This document shows positions 6,866-15,780 of a DNA stretch of 47,325 nucleotides, piece by piece (positions within the stretch are counted from its first letter, which is position 1; every line of letters begins with the position of its first letter). This DNA is from Bacilli bacterium. Its GTDB lineage: Bacteria; Bacillota_I; Bacilli_A; RF39; UBA660. A program made the translations under genes and the position numbers. The notes under the pieces are model-generated. The model did not search any database and was not told the origin of the DNA. It was given only the letters and a program-made list of their open reading frames with translations. The stretch lies in NCBI GenBank assembly GCA_017936845.1, contig JAGBES010000008.1:1-47325 (forward strand), given 5' to 3'.

Positions 6866-8894
6866 GTTTTAAACCAGATAAAATAAGCATTAATCCTATA
6901 AATACAAGATATATTATAATAGAATTTATAATTATATCTTTATTACTTGTTTTAGGATAAACTATTTCTTTATTAATAAGTTCTATTTCTTTTACTATAA
7001 AATCTTCATTTGAATTATTATTTAAGTCTATATCATATATATTGTCATCAATATAAAATTTATCTATTGTACTTATTTCTTTTATATAATATTTACCTAT
7101 AGGAAGTAAGTTTGATATAGCTATTCCTTGTTCTATATTTAATGTTTCTATTAATGTATCTTTTTTATATATTATTTTATTATCGTAATCTAATATATCT
7201 TCTTTAGCATATATATTAAATTTAACACCACTAAGTTTTATTAAACTATTATCTAATAATTTACCATATTTTATTATTTTAATTTTACCATATTGTTTTT
7301 TATTATATATATCTATTATTATTTCATCTGATGAATTTACTATAAATTCTTTATTTTCTCCCTTTATATAACCATTTGGTGGGGTTATTTCTTCTAATAA
7401 GTATCTTCCACCTTTTATAGCAAGAGTAATATATCCATTTTCAGTTTTAAATATTTTATCTAAATATTTATTTGTTTTCAAATCTTTTATTTTGAATGAT
7501 GCCTCTTTTAATATATTTTCTTTAGTATCTATATCTTTTTTATTAATTATTATTTTTGTTTTAATTATATCATCATATAAATTAATTATCTTATCTTCTG
7601 TACTATCTATTTCTATAAAAAAGTCTTTTATTTTTTTATATCCTAAAGTTGTATTTTTTTGAACTATTTTATATTTACCATATATAAGTTCTATATAAGC
7701 TTTTCCATTATTATCTGTTGTTATTTCATCTATTAATTTATTGTCTGAATTATATATTTCAAATGTTATATTTGCTTCTTTTTCTATTTTTTCATCGTCT
7801 TTTAAATATTTATTTATTATTAATTTTCCTTTTATTATTTCTTCTTTTAATTGTATTCTAACACTCTCATTATTTATATTAATATTATAAATTTTATCAT
7901 CTAATTTATATCCTATTGGGGCTTTTATCTCTTTTAAAGTATAATTTCCATATTTTAGTTTATCTATTTTAGCATTTCCTTCATTATCTATTTTTAAAGT
8001 ATCTATTAAGTTATTATTTTCATCATATAGATTGTAATTAGCTCCTACTACACTAGCACTTCCTCTTCTATTACTTTCTAGTGTTTCACTATCTACCTTT
8101 TTTATTTGTAAACTTCCTGAATATACTTCTACTTCTATTTCTTTTTCAATCTTTTCTATGTATCCTCTTATTAATATAGCTTGTCCTTTTTTAGCAGTAT
8201 AAGGAATATTAATATGTGAATGATTTCCATCTTTTTTAGTTAATTTTATTTTATATTTTCCTTCTTTAGTTGGATTAATTTTTAACTTATTATCTTCTAT
8301 TTTACTATTTAATGTTTCATCTGCTTCTATATTAAATTCATTTAACATTTCATTATATATTTCATAGTTATCATTAATTGATATTTTTATATTATCTATA
8401 TTTGGTAATTTATTATAATTTTCTATTAATTTTTCTATTTCTTGTTCTTCTAATGTAAACCTTTCTATTTTTTCTCCTTTAAATTTATTTGTATAAAATA
8501 TACTTGCTTCTTTATCCATTTCTTTCCATATCATCATTTGGGTTATTGCATACCATTTTATATCAGTATGATCTTTATAATTATATCCAAAATATGCGAT
8601 TTGTGAGACTCTTTTATATTTTTCATATGATATATTAAGATATTTATCAATATTATAAAATCTTGCTGTATATAATTCATCTTCATATAATGTATCTGAT
8701 GGTGTTAAGCAATAAACTGGTAAATTATCTCCTTCTCTTCTTATAAATCGCATTAACTGTGATTTTGTGAAATCATCTTTCTTATATGTTGCATATACTC
8801 CTGTTACATAATTATCTTCATAAAAGTATTCTGCTTTTACTTCTGTTGTTATAAATAAAACTGTAAATATAATAAATATTAAAATTTTTTTCAT
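6855..8894 (-). CDS. sortase-anchored thioester adhesin with SpaA-type repeats
   Basis: A 679-residue protein from the chosen start. A signal peptide ends TEVKA. Next comes a TQXA/thioester domain with the reactive pair Cys62 (VYCLTPSD) and Gln119 (AITQMMIW), known in such domains to form an internal thioester that bonds covalently to host molecules. Four SpaA/Cna-B-like beta domains follow (starting near GSLQIKK, GKLIINK, TKIIINK and GKIKIIK), which usually carry isopeptide bonds. The C-terminus has a sorting signal YPKTS, a hydrophobic helix and a basic tail (GLKHEK). An in-frame ATG exists at 8909, but an ideal AGGAGG overlaps its codons 2-3 and sits 6 bases before the ATG at 8894, so I start there. 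The sortase gene overlaps its end. Confidence 0.88.
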   Translation of the reverse strand: MKKILIFIIFTVLFITTEVKAEYFYEDNYVTGVYATYKKDDFTKSQLMRFIRREGDNLPVYCLTPSDTLYEDELYTARFYNIDKYLNISYEKYKRVSQIAYFGYNYKDHTDIKWYAITQMMIWKEMDKEASIFYTNKFKGEKIERFTLEEQEIEKLIENYNKLPNIDNIKISINDNYEIYNEMLNEFNIEADETLNSKIEDNKLKINPTKEGKYKIKLTKKDGNHSHINIPYTAKKGQAILIRGYIEKIEKEIEVEVYSGSLQIKKVDSETLESNRRGSASVVGANYNLYDENNNLIDTLKIDNEGNAKIDKLKYGNYTLKEIKAPIGYKLDDKIYNININNESVRIQLKEEIIKGKLIINKYLKDDEKIEKEANITFEIYNSDNKLIDEITTDNNGKAYIELIYGKYKIVQKNTTLGYKKIKDFFIEIDSTEDKIINLYDDIIKTKIIINKKDIDTKENILKEASFKIKDLKTNKYLDKIFKTENGYITLAIKGGRYLLEEITPPNGYIKGENKEFIVNSSDEIIIDIYNKKQYGKIKIIKYGKLLDNSLIKLSGVKFNIYAKEDILDYDNKIIYKKDTLIETLNIEQGIAISNLLPIGKYYIKEISTIDKFYIDDNIYDIDLNNNSNEDFIVKEIELINKEIVYPKTSNKDIIINSIIIYLVFIGLMLILSGLKHEK

Positions 8895-8970
8895 TTTTTT
8901 CCTCCTCATTTATAGATAATATTAGATTTTTATGAAAAGTTCAAATGAAGGTTTTTATATTTTTTTTAAC

Positions 8971-8999
8971 AAAAAAAAGCAGATTTTTTATTTCTGCTT
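8971..8999 (-). terminator. Rho-independent terminator of the prepilin-like gene at 9035
   Basis: Minus strand: AAGCAGA, an AT-rich loop, TCTGCTT, followed by a T8 run. It lies 36-64 bases past the stop and separates the regulator/prepilin pair from the adhesin operon. Confidence 0.8.
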
Positions 9000-9034
9000 A
9001 CCAATTTAGTTTTTCATATTATTATTTTACTTAA

Positions 9035-9457
9035 TTAATTAAAATCATTATTAAAGTTTTTTGTAACATACATTCCAGGACAATTTATATATGGAGTATA
9101 TGTTTTATTTTCACTATTATATATAACATACCCATCACATATAATATTTGAATCATTTGGATCTTTTATTTCATTTATTAAACTAGCTTTTTTTAATTTA
9201 TCTAAAGATATAATAATATTTTTATTTTTGTTAAATTTGTAATTTTGACTTGCCTTTTTTAATTTAGTTTCTAGTTTTTTGTATTCTTCTGGAATTTCTA
9301 TATTAGATGGTGTTATTATAGGATCTGTTATATCTTCTACTTTAATTTCTTTAACTTCTTCATCTTTATTCCAATATAGCATAAAACATACTAAAATAAA
9401 CATACTACATCCTATAAAAACCAAAAGTTCTGGAAGACCAAATCCTTTATTGTTCAT
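9035..9457 (-). CDS. prepilin-like protein (GFGLPELL N-terminus)
   Basis: A 140-residue protein. The N-terminus MNNKG/FGLPELLVFIG fits prepilin peptidase processing: a short basic leader, Gly-1, Phe+1, Glu+5 and a following hydrophobic helix to about residue 28. The rest is a small soluble domain with two cysteines (IICDGY, YINCPG) that could form a disulfide, as in pilins. The gene starts on the last base of the NrtR-like regulator (1-bp overlap at 9457), so the two are probably translated together. This is the third prepilin-like gene in the window and unlike the other two in its globular part. The role (pseudopilin of a competence or type IV pilus) is inferred. Confidence 0.7.
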   Translation of the reverse strand: MNNKGFGLPELLVFIGCSMFILVCFMLYWNKDEEVKEIKVEDITDPIITPSNIEIPEEYKKLETKLKKASQNYKFNKNKNIIISLDKLKKASLINEIKDPNDSNIICDGYVIYNSENKTYTPYINCPGMYVTKNFNNDFN

Positions 9458-10104
9458 TAAAATAAGTCCTTATCATCTATATCTTTAAATCTATATAATT
9501 TTGCTGGTCTACCTGTCATACTGATATTTTTATCCATTGTATCTTCTATAATACCTAATTTTAATATTTTTTTTCTAAAATTTCTTCTATCTAGTTTTTT
9601 ATTTAATACTTGTTCATATAATTTTTGTAATTCAGGTAGAGTAAAATCGCTTGGAAAAAATATTTTAAGTAATTTAGTGTTTAATAATTCTTTTTTTAAT
9701 TTGTTTACTGATTCTTCTATTATTATTCCATTATCATAAATAGTTTTTGGAATATTATTTATATTAAACCACTCTGCTTCTTCTGTTATATTAAATCCTA
9801 TATTAGCTTTAACTGTATCTACAATTCCTATTATAGAGATTCCAACAATTCTTGTATCTGGTATACGGTCTACATCTGAAAAAACATTACATGTTTCTTT
9901 ATATATATCTGTTACTCCTACTCTTTCTTTTAAAGTTGCATCTGCACATTCTTCTAATGTTTCTCTATTTAACATAAGATTACTTGGTAACATCCAATAT
10001 CCCTTAAATGGTTCATCTTGTTTTTTAAATAATAATATTTTTATTTCTCCTTTATCAAAAGTAAATAAATTAATTAAAACTTCTATTTTATTATTAAAAT
10101 TCAT
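9457..10104 (-). CDS. NrtR-like transcriptional regulator: degenerate Nudix domain plus winged helix
   Basis: A 215-residue protein with a Nudix fold (about 5-130) and a C-terminal winged helix (about 135-215: TLPELQKLYEQVLNKKLDRR, ending GRPAKLYRFKD). This is the NrtR architecture, a repressor family that senses ADP-ribose-type ligands and controls NAD-related or sugar genes. The Nudix box is degraded: where REUxEExGU is expected it reads ATLKERVGV, so hydrolysis is unlikely and a sensor role is favoured. An upstream GTG (10113) is part of AAAGGAGTG; the ATG at 10104 lies 8 bases after AAAGGAG and is the better start. A 14-bp palindrome lies 17 bases upstream. The downstream overlapping gene is a prepilin-like protein, so the regulon could concern surface structures. 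The effector is unknown. Confidence 0.78.
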   Translation of the reverse strand: MNFNNKIEVLINLFTFDKGEIKILLFKKQDEPFKGYWMLPSNLMLNRETLEECADATLKERVGVTDIYKETCNVFSDVDRIPDTRIVGISIIGIVDTVKANIGFNITEEAEWFNINNIPKTIYDNGIIIEESVNKLKKELLNTKLLKIFFPSDFTLPELQKLYEQVLNKKLDRRNFRKKILKLGIIEDTMDKNISMTGRPAKLYRFKDIDDKDLF

Positions 10105-10120
10105 TAATAACACTCCTTTG

Positions 10121-10134
10121 TGTCCTAATGGACA
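10121..10134. promoter_or_regulatory. palindromic candidate operator for the NrtR-like regulator
   Basis: TGTCC-ATTA-GGACA on the minus strand: perfect 5-bp arms and a 4-bp spacer, GC-rich against the background. It sits 17 bases upstream of the regulator start and just before its SD. The position suits autorepression. I know of no published match to this exact site, so the assignment is by position and symmetry. Confidence 0.6.
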
Positions 10135-10172
10135 TAGAAAATTATATTACAAAACTTATTTGATGTCAAATT

Positions 10173-10200
10173 AAAAAATACATGTAATTTTTACATGTAT
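10173..10200 (-). terminator. Rho-independent terminator of the phosphorelay operon
   Basis: Minus strand: ATACATGTAA, loop, TTACATGTAT, followed by a T6 run. It lies 3 bases past the stop of the Hpt-REC gene. Confidence 0.8.
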
Positions 10201-10203
10201 CTT

Positions 10204-10980
10204 TTAGCTAAACATTACAGTTTTTTCTACAACTCTTTTTACATCTCTTTCATTAAATGGTTTTTGTAACATATCAATTATTGGATAATTAAATGCTCTA
10301 TTTATAGAATCTTTATCATCTGCACCTGTTATTATTGATACTGGATATTTATTAAATAATCCATTTGATTTAAAATAATCTAATACTTCAAATCCATCTA
10401 CATTTGGCATATTTAAATCTAATAAAATACCTTTTATTTTATTATCAGTACTACTTGTTACTATATCAATAGCTTCTCTTCCATCATGAGCCATAATAAC
10501 TGAAAATGTATCATCAAATACTTTTGATATAAAGTTTCTAATCATATCTGAATCATCTACTACTAATATAGCTTTATCTTTTATAACATTTTCTTTATGT
10601 TCTACTACTGATACAGTTGTTTCTTTTCCTAAATAATTACTTACTAGTTTAATTATTCTTGAAGCTTCTTCCATCAATTCATCATAATGATCATATATAT
10701 AATCTAAATTATTAGCTTTACTTTCCATTTCATGATTTAATGATAATTCAGCTAATCTAGTAAATCCTAAATATCTAGCATCACTTTTAAGTGAGTGAAC
10801 TAATATTGCATAATTAGTCATATCTGATGCTTCTTTATATGTTTTTATATCATTAAGTTTTTGGTTTACTCCTAATAAAAATTCTTCTAAAGTTTCATCA
10901 TAAGTAGCCATATCACCAAATAATTCTAAACTTTTATTTACATCTACACCATTATTTATTAATAAATTTACATCTTTCAT
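10204..10980 (-). CDS. Hpt-REC phosphorelay protein without output domain
   Basis: A 258-residue protein. The N-terminal half is a four-helix Hpt domain with the phospho-accepting His62 (LVHSLKSDARYLG). The C-terminal half is a receiver domain with acidic pair Asp142/Asp143, phospho-acceptor Asp188 (LLDLNMPNVDG), Thr218 (ITGA) and Lys240 (LQKPF). There is no DNA-binding or enzymatic output. It lies 33 bp downstream of the hybrid kinase and is surely in the same operon. The expected flow is kinase His, kinase REC, Hpt His62, REC Asp188. The final target is not seen: the last receiver may act by protein contact, as CheY or Spo0F-like proteins do. Confidence 0.85.
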   Translation of the reverse strand: MKDVNLLINNGVDVNKSLELFGDMATYDETLEEFLLGVNQKLNDIKTYKEASDMTNYAILVHSLKSDARYLGFTRLAELSLNHEMESKANNLDYIYDHYDELMEEASRIIKLVSNYLGKETTVSVVEHKENVIKDKAILVVDDSDMIRNFISKVFDDTFSVIMAHDGREAIDIVTSSTDNKIKGILLDLNMPNVDGFEVLDYFKSNGLFNKYPVSIITGADDKDSINRAFNYPIIDMLQKPFNERDVKRVVEKTVMFS

Positions 10981-11013
10981 ATTATCACCTACTATAATTA
11001 TAACATATTATTA

Positions 11014-12831
11014 TTATTTTACCAAGAATTTTCTAATGACTCTGTCAAGTTCATTACGATCAATTGGTTTTGATAAATAATCATTAAATTTATCTTTTTC
11101 TATATATTTTTCTTTCATTCCACTTATGGCGTTTGCTGTAAGAATTATTGTTGGAATATTAAAATTATCAAGTACTCTAAGATTATTGTAAGTTTCTACT
11201 CCACTCATATTAGGCATCATATCATCCATTAAAATTAAATCATATTTTTCACCTAAATTTATTTTATCAATACAAGCTTGACCACTAGTAACTGAATCTA
11301 TATCTAAATTATAATCTTTAAGTAAACGAGTTGCTACTTTAATATTTAATATATTATCATCAACTATTAATAATTTTTTACCACTTACATCTATTTCTTT
11401 TTTCTCTTGTTGTTCTACTTCTATTTTTATTGGATCCATAGCAACTATTCTTTGATCGATTGCGACTGTAAATCTTGATCCTTCTCCATATATACTTTGA
11501 ACTACAATCTTACCATTCATTAAATCAACTAATTTTTTAGTAATAGCAAGTCCTAAACCAGTACCTTCTATTGTTATATTCTTTTCTAAATCAAATCTTT
11601 CAAATTTTGAAAATAATTTATCAATGTTTTCTTGTTTTATTCCTATTCCTGAATCTTCTACAGAAATAATTAATCTACAAATATCATCTTTTTTTACACA
11701 TGATACTCTAAATTCTACATATCCTTCTTTTGTATATTTAATAGCATTTGTAAGTAAATTTAATATTATTTGTTTTATTCTTGTATGATCTCCATATAAA
11801 ACTGATGGTATTGTAGGATCAAAATTTGTTCTAAATTCAAGTGGTTTATCACCCATACGCGCTTTTGATAACGCAACTAAATCTTTTAATACTTTATTAA
11901 AATCATATTCTGTATTTACTATTTCTATTTTATTTGCTTCTATTTTACTTATATCTAATATTCCATTTACTATTTCAAGTAAGCTTTGAGAAGCACTTAT
12001 TATATCTTTTACTTCTTCTTTAGCACTATCAGGTATATCTTCTTCTTGTAATGCTTCACTAAATCCCACAATAGCATTTAATGGAGTTCTTATTTCATGA
12101 GACATATTTGATAAAAATTCTGATTTAGCATTATTTGCTTTATCAGCTTGTTCACGTGCTAGATTAAGTTCAGCTATCATCTTTAAGTCTGGATTTTCTA
12201 TAGTATGATACATTATAAATATAACTAAAAACTCCATTACAGTTGTTAATGTTATTTCCGGATATATCTTTTGTATTGCTGATATTATTATCATAAATAA
12301 GACAAACAATATAATTGGTAATAATTTTTTCTTATTAATAGTTTTGATATTTTTAATAAAAGGAATTGTCCATTCTATTAATGCAAGTGTCGAACATGTA
12401 TATACCCAATTTACCGCTGGTCCTGTTGCGAAACCTCTACCTGTTGTAATTGGAAGAAATATGCAAACTATTACACAAACTATCCAAATAATATAGGATA
12501 TTATTTTTAATTTATTATAGTATTTTAATTTAGGTTTGTCGCTAGATACATAACATATAATATAAATATATAATGTCATAAACAATAAAAATGTCATTAA
12601 ACATATTAAATATATTTTAGTTGAAATATGAGGTAATATTGTATTCTCAGAATAGTTAAATCCAATATATGAACATAATAATTCACTTATTAATCCTATC
12701 AAATTAAGCAAAAGTAATATTGAAAATACTTTTGTTTCACGAGTTTTTATATGTTTTTTTGAAAAAAATAATATATTTAAAACAACTGAAAACAATAATC
12801 CACATAATATAAAATAAAAAAATTTACCCAT
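11014..12831 (-). CDS. membrane hybrid histidine kinase with C-terminal receiver
   Basis: A 605-residue protein. Six or seven TM helices within residues 3-210 form the sensor, with hardly any extracytoplasmic domain. HisKA follows with phospho-His245 ([14 protein letters not shown]), then HATPase with N-box Asn358/Asn362 ([11 protein letters not shown]), G1 DSGIGI at about 393-398 and G2 GTGLGLAI at about 423-430, and a receiver with phospho-acceptor Asp536 (LMDDMMP) and Lys588 (LSKP). This is the first gene of a two-gene operon with an Hpt-REC protein and supplies the first two steps of a phosphorelay. The signal is unknown; a multi-TM sensor of this kind may read the membrane or a lipophilic or peptide signal. 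SD AGAGGTG. Confidence 0.88.
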   Translation of the reverse strand: MGKFFYFILCGLLFSVVLNILFFSKKHIKTRETKVFSILLLLNLIGLISELLCSYIGFNYSENTILPHISTKIYLICLMTFLLFMTLYIYIICYVSSDKPKLKYYNKLKIISYIIWIVCVIVCIFLPITTGRGFATGPAVNWVYTCSTLALIEWTIPFIKNIKTINKKKLLPIILFVLFMIIISAIQKIYPEITLTTVMEFLVIFIMYHTIENPDLKMIAELNLAREQADKANNAKSEFLSNMSHEIRTPLNAIVGFSEALQEEDIPDSAKEEVKDIISASQSLLEIVNGILDISKIEANKIEIVNTEYDFNKVLKDLVALSKARMGDKPLEFRTNFDPTIPSVLYGDHTRIKQIILNLLTNAIKYTKEGYVEFRVSCVKKDDICRLIISVEDSGIGIKQENIDKLFSKFERFDLEKNITIEGTGLGLAITKKLVDLMNGKIVVQSIYGEGSRFTVAIDQRIVAMDPIKIEVEQQEKKEIDVSGKKLLIVDDNILNIKVATRLLKDYNLDIDSVTSGQACIDKINLGEKYDLILMDDMMPNMSGVETYNNLRVLDNFNIPTIILTANAISGMKEKYIEKDKFNDYLSKPIDRNELDRVIRKFLVK

Positions 12832-12932
12832 AATAACACCTCTACCTTAATACTTACTCTTATATTATTTTAGCATATTTAAAATAAAATTAAAAGAAAA
12901 TATATATAAAATATATATAAAGTTTTAAAAAT

Positions 12933-12970
12933 AAAATACTCATTATTTTTTATAAAACAATGAGTATTTT
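12933..12970 (-). terminator. Rho-independent terminator of the AMP-ligase gene
   Basis: Inverted repeat with 12-bp arms (AAAATACTCATT and AATGAGTATTTT) around a 14-base loop, with a T-run on the minus strand. It lies 13 bases past the stop. Confidence 0.75.
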
Positions 12971-12982
12971 ATAACTATAATT

Positions 12983-14950
12983 CTATTTTCTTTTAATTTT
13001 TATAGTTGCTTTTTCTTCTAAACAATTATTTTCTAATTCACTAAATGACAAAGTTTTTTCATCTATTCCAGTATTTATTAATGTACTTAAGCTTCTTTTA
13101 CCACTTGGATCTAGCGGAAAAGACTCTTCATTGTTTCTTATTCTAAAGTATAATCTGTTTTTTATTTCATGATTAAATGAATTGTTTATTCTCGATATAA
13201 TTCCCTTAAGTATTTGTTTTTCTGACTTTTGTTTATATGGTTGCAATTCAATATGACAAACTAAATTGTCATCTAAAGTATTAACAACTGAACAACTCAT
13301 TACATTTTTAGTATCAAGAAGAATACTATCTTCTATTAAATAGTATGGAACATTTTCCCCATTAGATAATTTAATATAGTTTCCCATTCTACCTTTCATT
13401 TTAATTCTACCAGTTCTATCTTTATATGAATATGTCCCCAAATTTAACCATTCACGACCAATAGAATCAACAATATGTGTTTGCTTATTTAATTCAGAAT
13501 CAGTATATCCTATCATTTCACATGGATTAATTGCCACTAAAAGTCCTGGCTCATTAACTTTACAATAATCTCCATCTTCATTTAATACTTCTATTTCAGA
13601 AAATTTATGAGGTGTTAATCCTAATGTTTCCTTCCTGATTAAATAATTTAATTTTTTTTCTTGAAGAGATTTAAATAATGTAACAAATATACCACTACTT
13701 TCAGTAGTACCACCACCTATTGAAAATGTCACTGGTGAAAGTGGAAATGGTAATTTATCTACACCAAATTTATGCTTTCTACTTGTAAAATTCAAAAATT
13801 TTTCTTCACCAATTGATAAACCTTCACCTGTAACAGTAGGTAGCATCAAATAAGGCATATCAACATTCTTCCAAAATTCATCGAAATTTAATAATTTACA
13901 TAAGTTACACCAAAATCCTGTGCTTGCAGGTACAAAATTTGGCTTATTAATAACTAATGAATATGGAAAAAAATCCTTATTATAAAATGGTTCTAACGCA
14001 AGTGTACAACCACAATAAAGCGTATCTGATATAGCACATGACAATTCCATATGAGTATACGTAGGAATATGTGCAAGAACTGACATATTTTTCATTGTAG
14101 GCATACCCGACACATCCGATTCTTTAAATCTGGATAAAGTTATATAACTTCTATTTGATTGGATAACTCCTTTAGGATATCCTGGTAATGTTGTTCCACT
14201 TGTATATGTAATAGAAAATGCATCATTTAAATCTACATTTTCAACAACTTTTCCACTATAGTCAAATCCTAATGATTCAAATTCATTTATATTATATGTT
14301 GTTCCTTTATGTTTTCTTTTTACTTTATTTACATTATTACTTATATCATGATAATTTGAATCTATCTGTTGATAAGGATTAGTCTTAATATTATCTTGAT
14401 TTATTATAAAAGAATCAGTTAATGAAAAGCATACTAAGTCTTTTATATTACTGTTATCAATAGAATCTTTAATTTTTTCGTATGAAATATCATCAATAAA
14501 CATTACATTACTTTTTGTTTCGTTTAATATTTTAATTAAATAATCTTTATTAAACCAATCACCCACTATATTTGCTTTAGCACCAATAAAACTTACAGCT
14601 AAAAGTAAATATACAAATTCAGGAGTATTAGTAATACAAATAGGTATTTCATTTTCTTTTGAAAATCCAAGTTTTTTTAATGATTTTGCATACATATACG
14701 CACGTTCAAACATATCTTTATATTTAATTTTTTTTCCGCGATAATATAAGGCTATACTGTTCATATTTTCTCGATTTCTATCATACATTTCAATTGCCCA
14801 TGAGTGATTATGATTATTATCTATATCATTCAACACATTTTGTACTTTTTTTACTATTTTATCACTATATATATATGGTTTTTCACATTTTTTTTCATTT
14901 TGTTTTTCCAAACTTATTTCTTCTAGTAACAGCTCAAAATTATTTTCCAT
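12983..14950 (-). CDS. AMP-forming acyl-CoA synthetase/ligase family protein
   Basis: A 655-residue member of the adenylate-forming (ANL) superfamily. Motif A1 is TYTSGTTLPGYPKGV, with three extra residues compared with the usual TSGTTGxPKG. GGGTTESSG resembles the A5 region. A hinge region reads NLGTYSYKDRTGRIKMKGR, followed by IKLSNGENV, and a C-terminal DPSGKRSL supplies the usual catalytic Lys. The family activates a carboxylate with ATP and usually passes it to CoA or a carrier; the substrate cannot be read. It has its own promoter and terminator, so no partner gene helps. The atypical P-loop and the insertion at about 195-225 make it a divergent member. Confidence 0.75.
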   Translation of the reverse strand: MENNFELLLEEISLEKQNEKKCEKPYIYSDKIVKKVQNVLNDIDNNHNHSWAIEMYDRNRENMNSIALYYRGKKIKYKDMFERAYMYAKSLKKLGFSKENEIPICITNTPEFVYLLLAVSFIGAKANIVGDWFNKDYLIKILNETKSNVMFIDDISYEKIKDSIDNSNIKDLVCFSLTDSFIINQDNIKTNPYQQIDSNYHDISNNVNKVKRKHKGTTYNINEFESLGFDYSGKVVENVDLNDAFSITYTSGTTLPGYPKGVIQSNRSYITLSRFKESDVSGMPTMKNMSVLAHIPTYTHMELSCAISDTLYCGCTLALEPFYNKDFFPYSLVINKPNFVPASTGFWCNLCKLLNFDEFWKNVDMPYLMLPTVTGEGLSIGEEKFLNFTSRKHKFGVDKLPFPLSPVTFSIGGGTTESSGIFVTLFKSLQEKKLNYLIRKETLGLTPHKFSEIEVLNEDGDYCKVNEPGLLVAINPCEMIGYTDSELNKQTHIVDSIGREWLNLGTYSYKDRTGRIKMKGRMGNYIKLSNGENVPYYLIEDSILLDTKNVMSCSVVNTLDDNLVCHIELQPYKQKSEKQILKGIISRINNSFNHEIKNRLYFRIRNNEESFPLDPSGKRSLSTLINTGIDEKTLSFSELENNCLEEKATIKIKRK

Positions 14951-14981
14951 TAAACTTTCCCCCTCTTTTTAATTGTGTTAT

Positions 14982-15010
14982 ATATTATCATAACTTTCAT
15001 TGTTTGTCAA
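14982..15010 (-). promoter_or_regulatory. promoter of the AMP-ligase gene
   Basis: Consensus -35 TTGACA (15005-15010), a 17-bp spacer and -10 TAATAT (14982-14987) on the minus strand. It is followed by the SD GAGGGGGA 8 bases before the start at 14950. Confidence 0.75.
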
Positions 15011-15045
15011 TTTTTTATATATTTTTTAATAATTTTTATAACTAT

Positions 15046-15684
15046 TTAATTAATAATTTTATTTTTCTTTCCTAATTTATTATCTATTATTTGTACTATT
15101 GTTCCATAACCTACAAAGAATATATAAATTACTAGTAAATTAAATAATACTCCTATTGTTCCATATTTTTCTATATCCATATAAAAGTAAGGATATGTTA
15201 AGCCATTCATAAATGTTCCACCTAATAATACATAAATTATAACGAATAATTGATATAAAATTAAGATTGAACTCCATATAATAGGATATTCTTTTTTTAA
15301 ATGTCCTTTTTCTCCAAATATAATATAATCAAGTATTACCATTAAAGGTACAACTAGATGAACTAAATTACATTCTAACATATGACCTTTAAAAGCACCC
15401 ATACCATCATTTGATGATAATAATATATTATATATAAACATTGTTATAGTAATAGCCATTGTTACCATACCTTTAAATATATAGTATGTATCGTTTCTTT
15501 TAACTTTTTTTGTTATAGTCATTATAATTAATACTATAAAATATATTAAACAAATTAAATTGCTTATATTAGTAAAATATATTATTCCTTCTTTAAATCC
15601 AAATAATTTAAAATTAAGATAAAGTGCTACTGCAGATACTATTACTATTAAAATACGATAAATTAATTTTATTTTTTCTTTCAT
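15046..15684 (-). CDS. Pr6Pr-type integral membrane protein
   Basis: A 212-residue protein with about six TM helices. The sequence signature YFTNISNL (near residue 36), a His in ECNLVHLVVPLMVILDYI and YPYFYMDI near the end fit the Pr6Pr/FAR-17a-like membrane family. Function in bacteria is not established. It stands alone: the AMP-ligase promoter lies just downstream and a terminator lies upstream. Confidence 0.65.
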   Translation of the reverse strand: MKEKIKLIYRILIVIVSAVALYLNFKLFGFKEGIIYFTNISNLICLIYFIVLIIMTITKKVKRNDTYYIFKGMVTMAITITMFIYNILLSSNDGMGAFKGHMLECNLVHLVVPLMVILDYIIFGEKGHLKKEYPIIWSSILILYQLFVIIYVLLGGTFMNGLTYPYFYMDIEKYGTIGVLFNLLVIYIFFVGYGTIVQIIDNKLGKKNKIIN

Positions 15685-15757
15685 ACTCCACCTATTTTCT
15701 ATAATAAGTATATATTAACTATATATTTAAGTAAAGAAAAAAGGTAAATTAAATGTC

Positions 15758-15780
15758 AAAAAAAGCCTTTTTTTAGGCTT
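15758..15780 (-). terminator. Rho-independent terminator overlapping the stop of the HEFIH protein gene
   Basis: Minus strand: AAGCCT, A-rich loop, AGGCTT and T7. The first arm includes the last codons and abuts the stop codon at 15773-15775. Confidence 0.85.
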
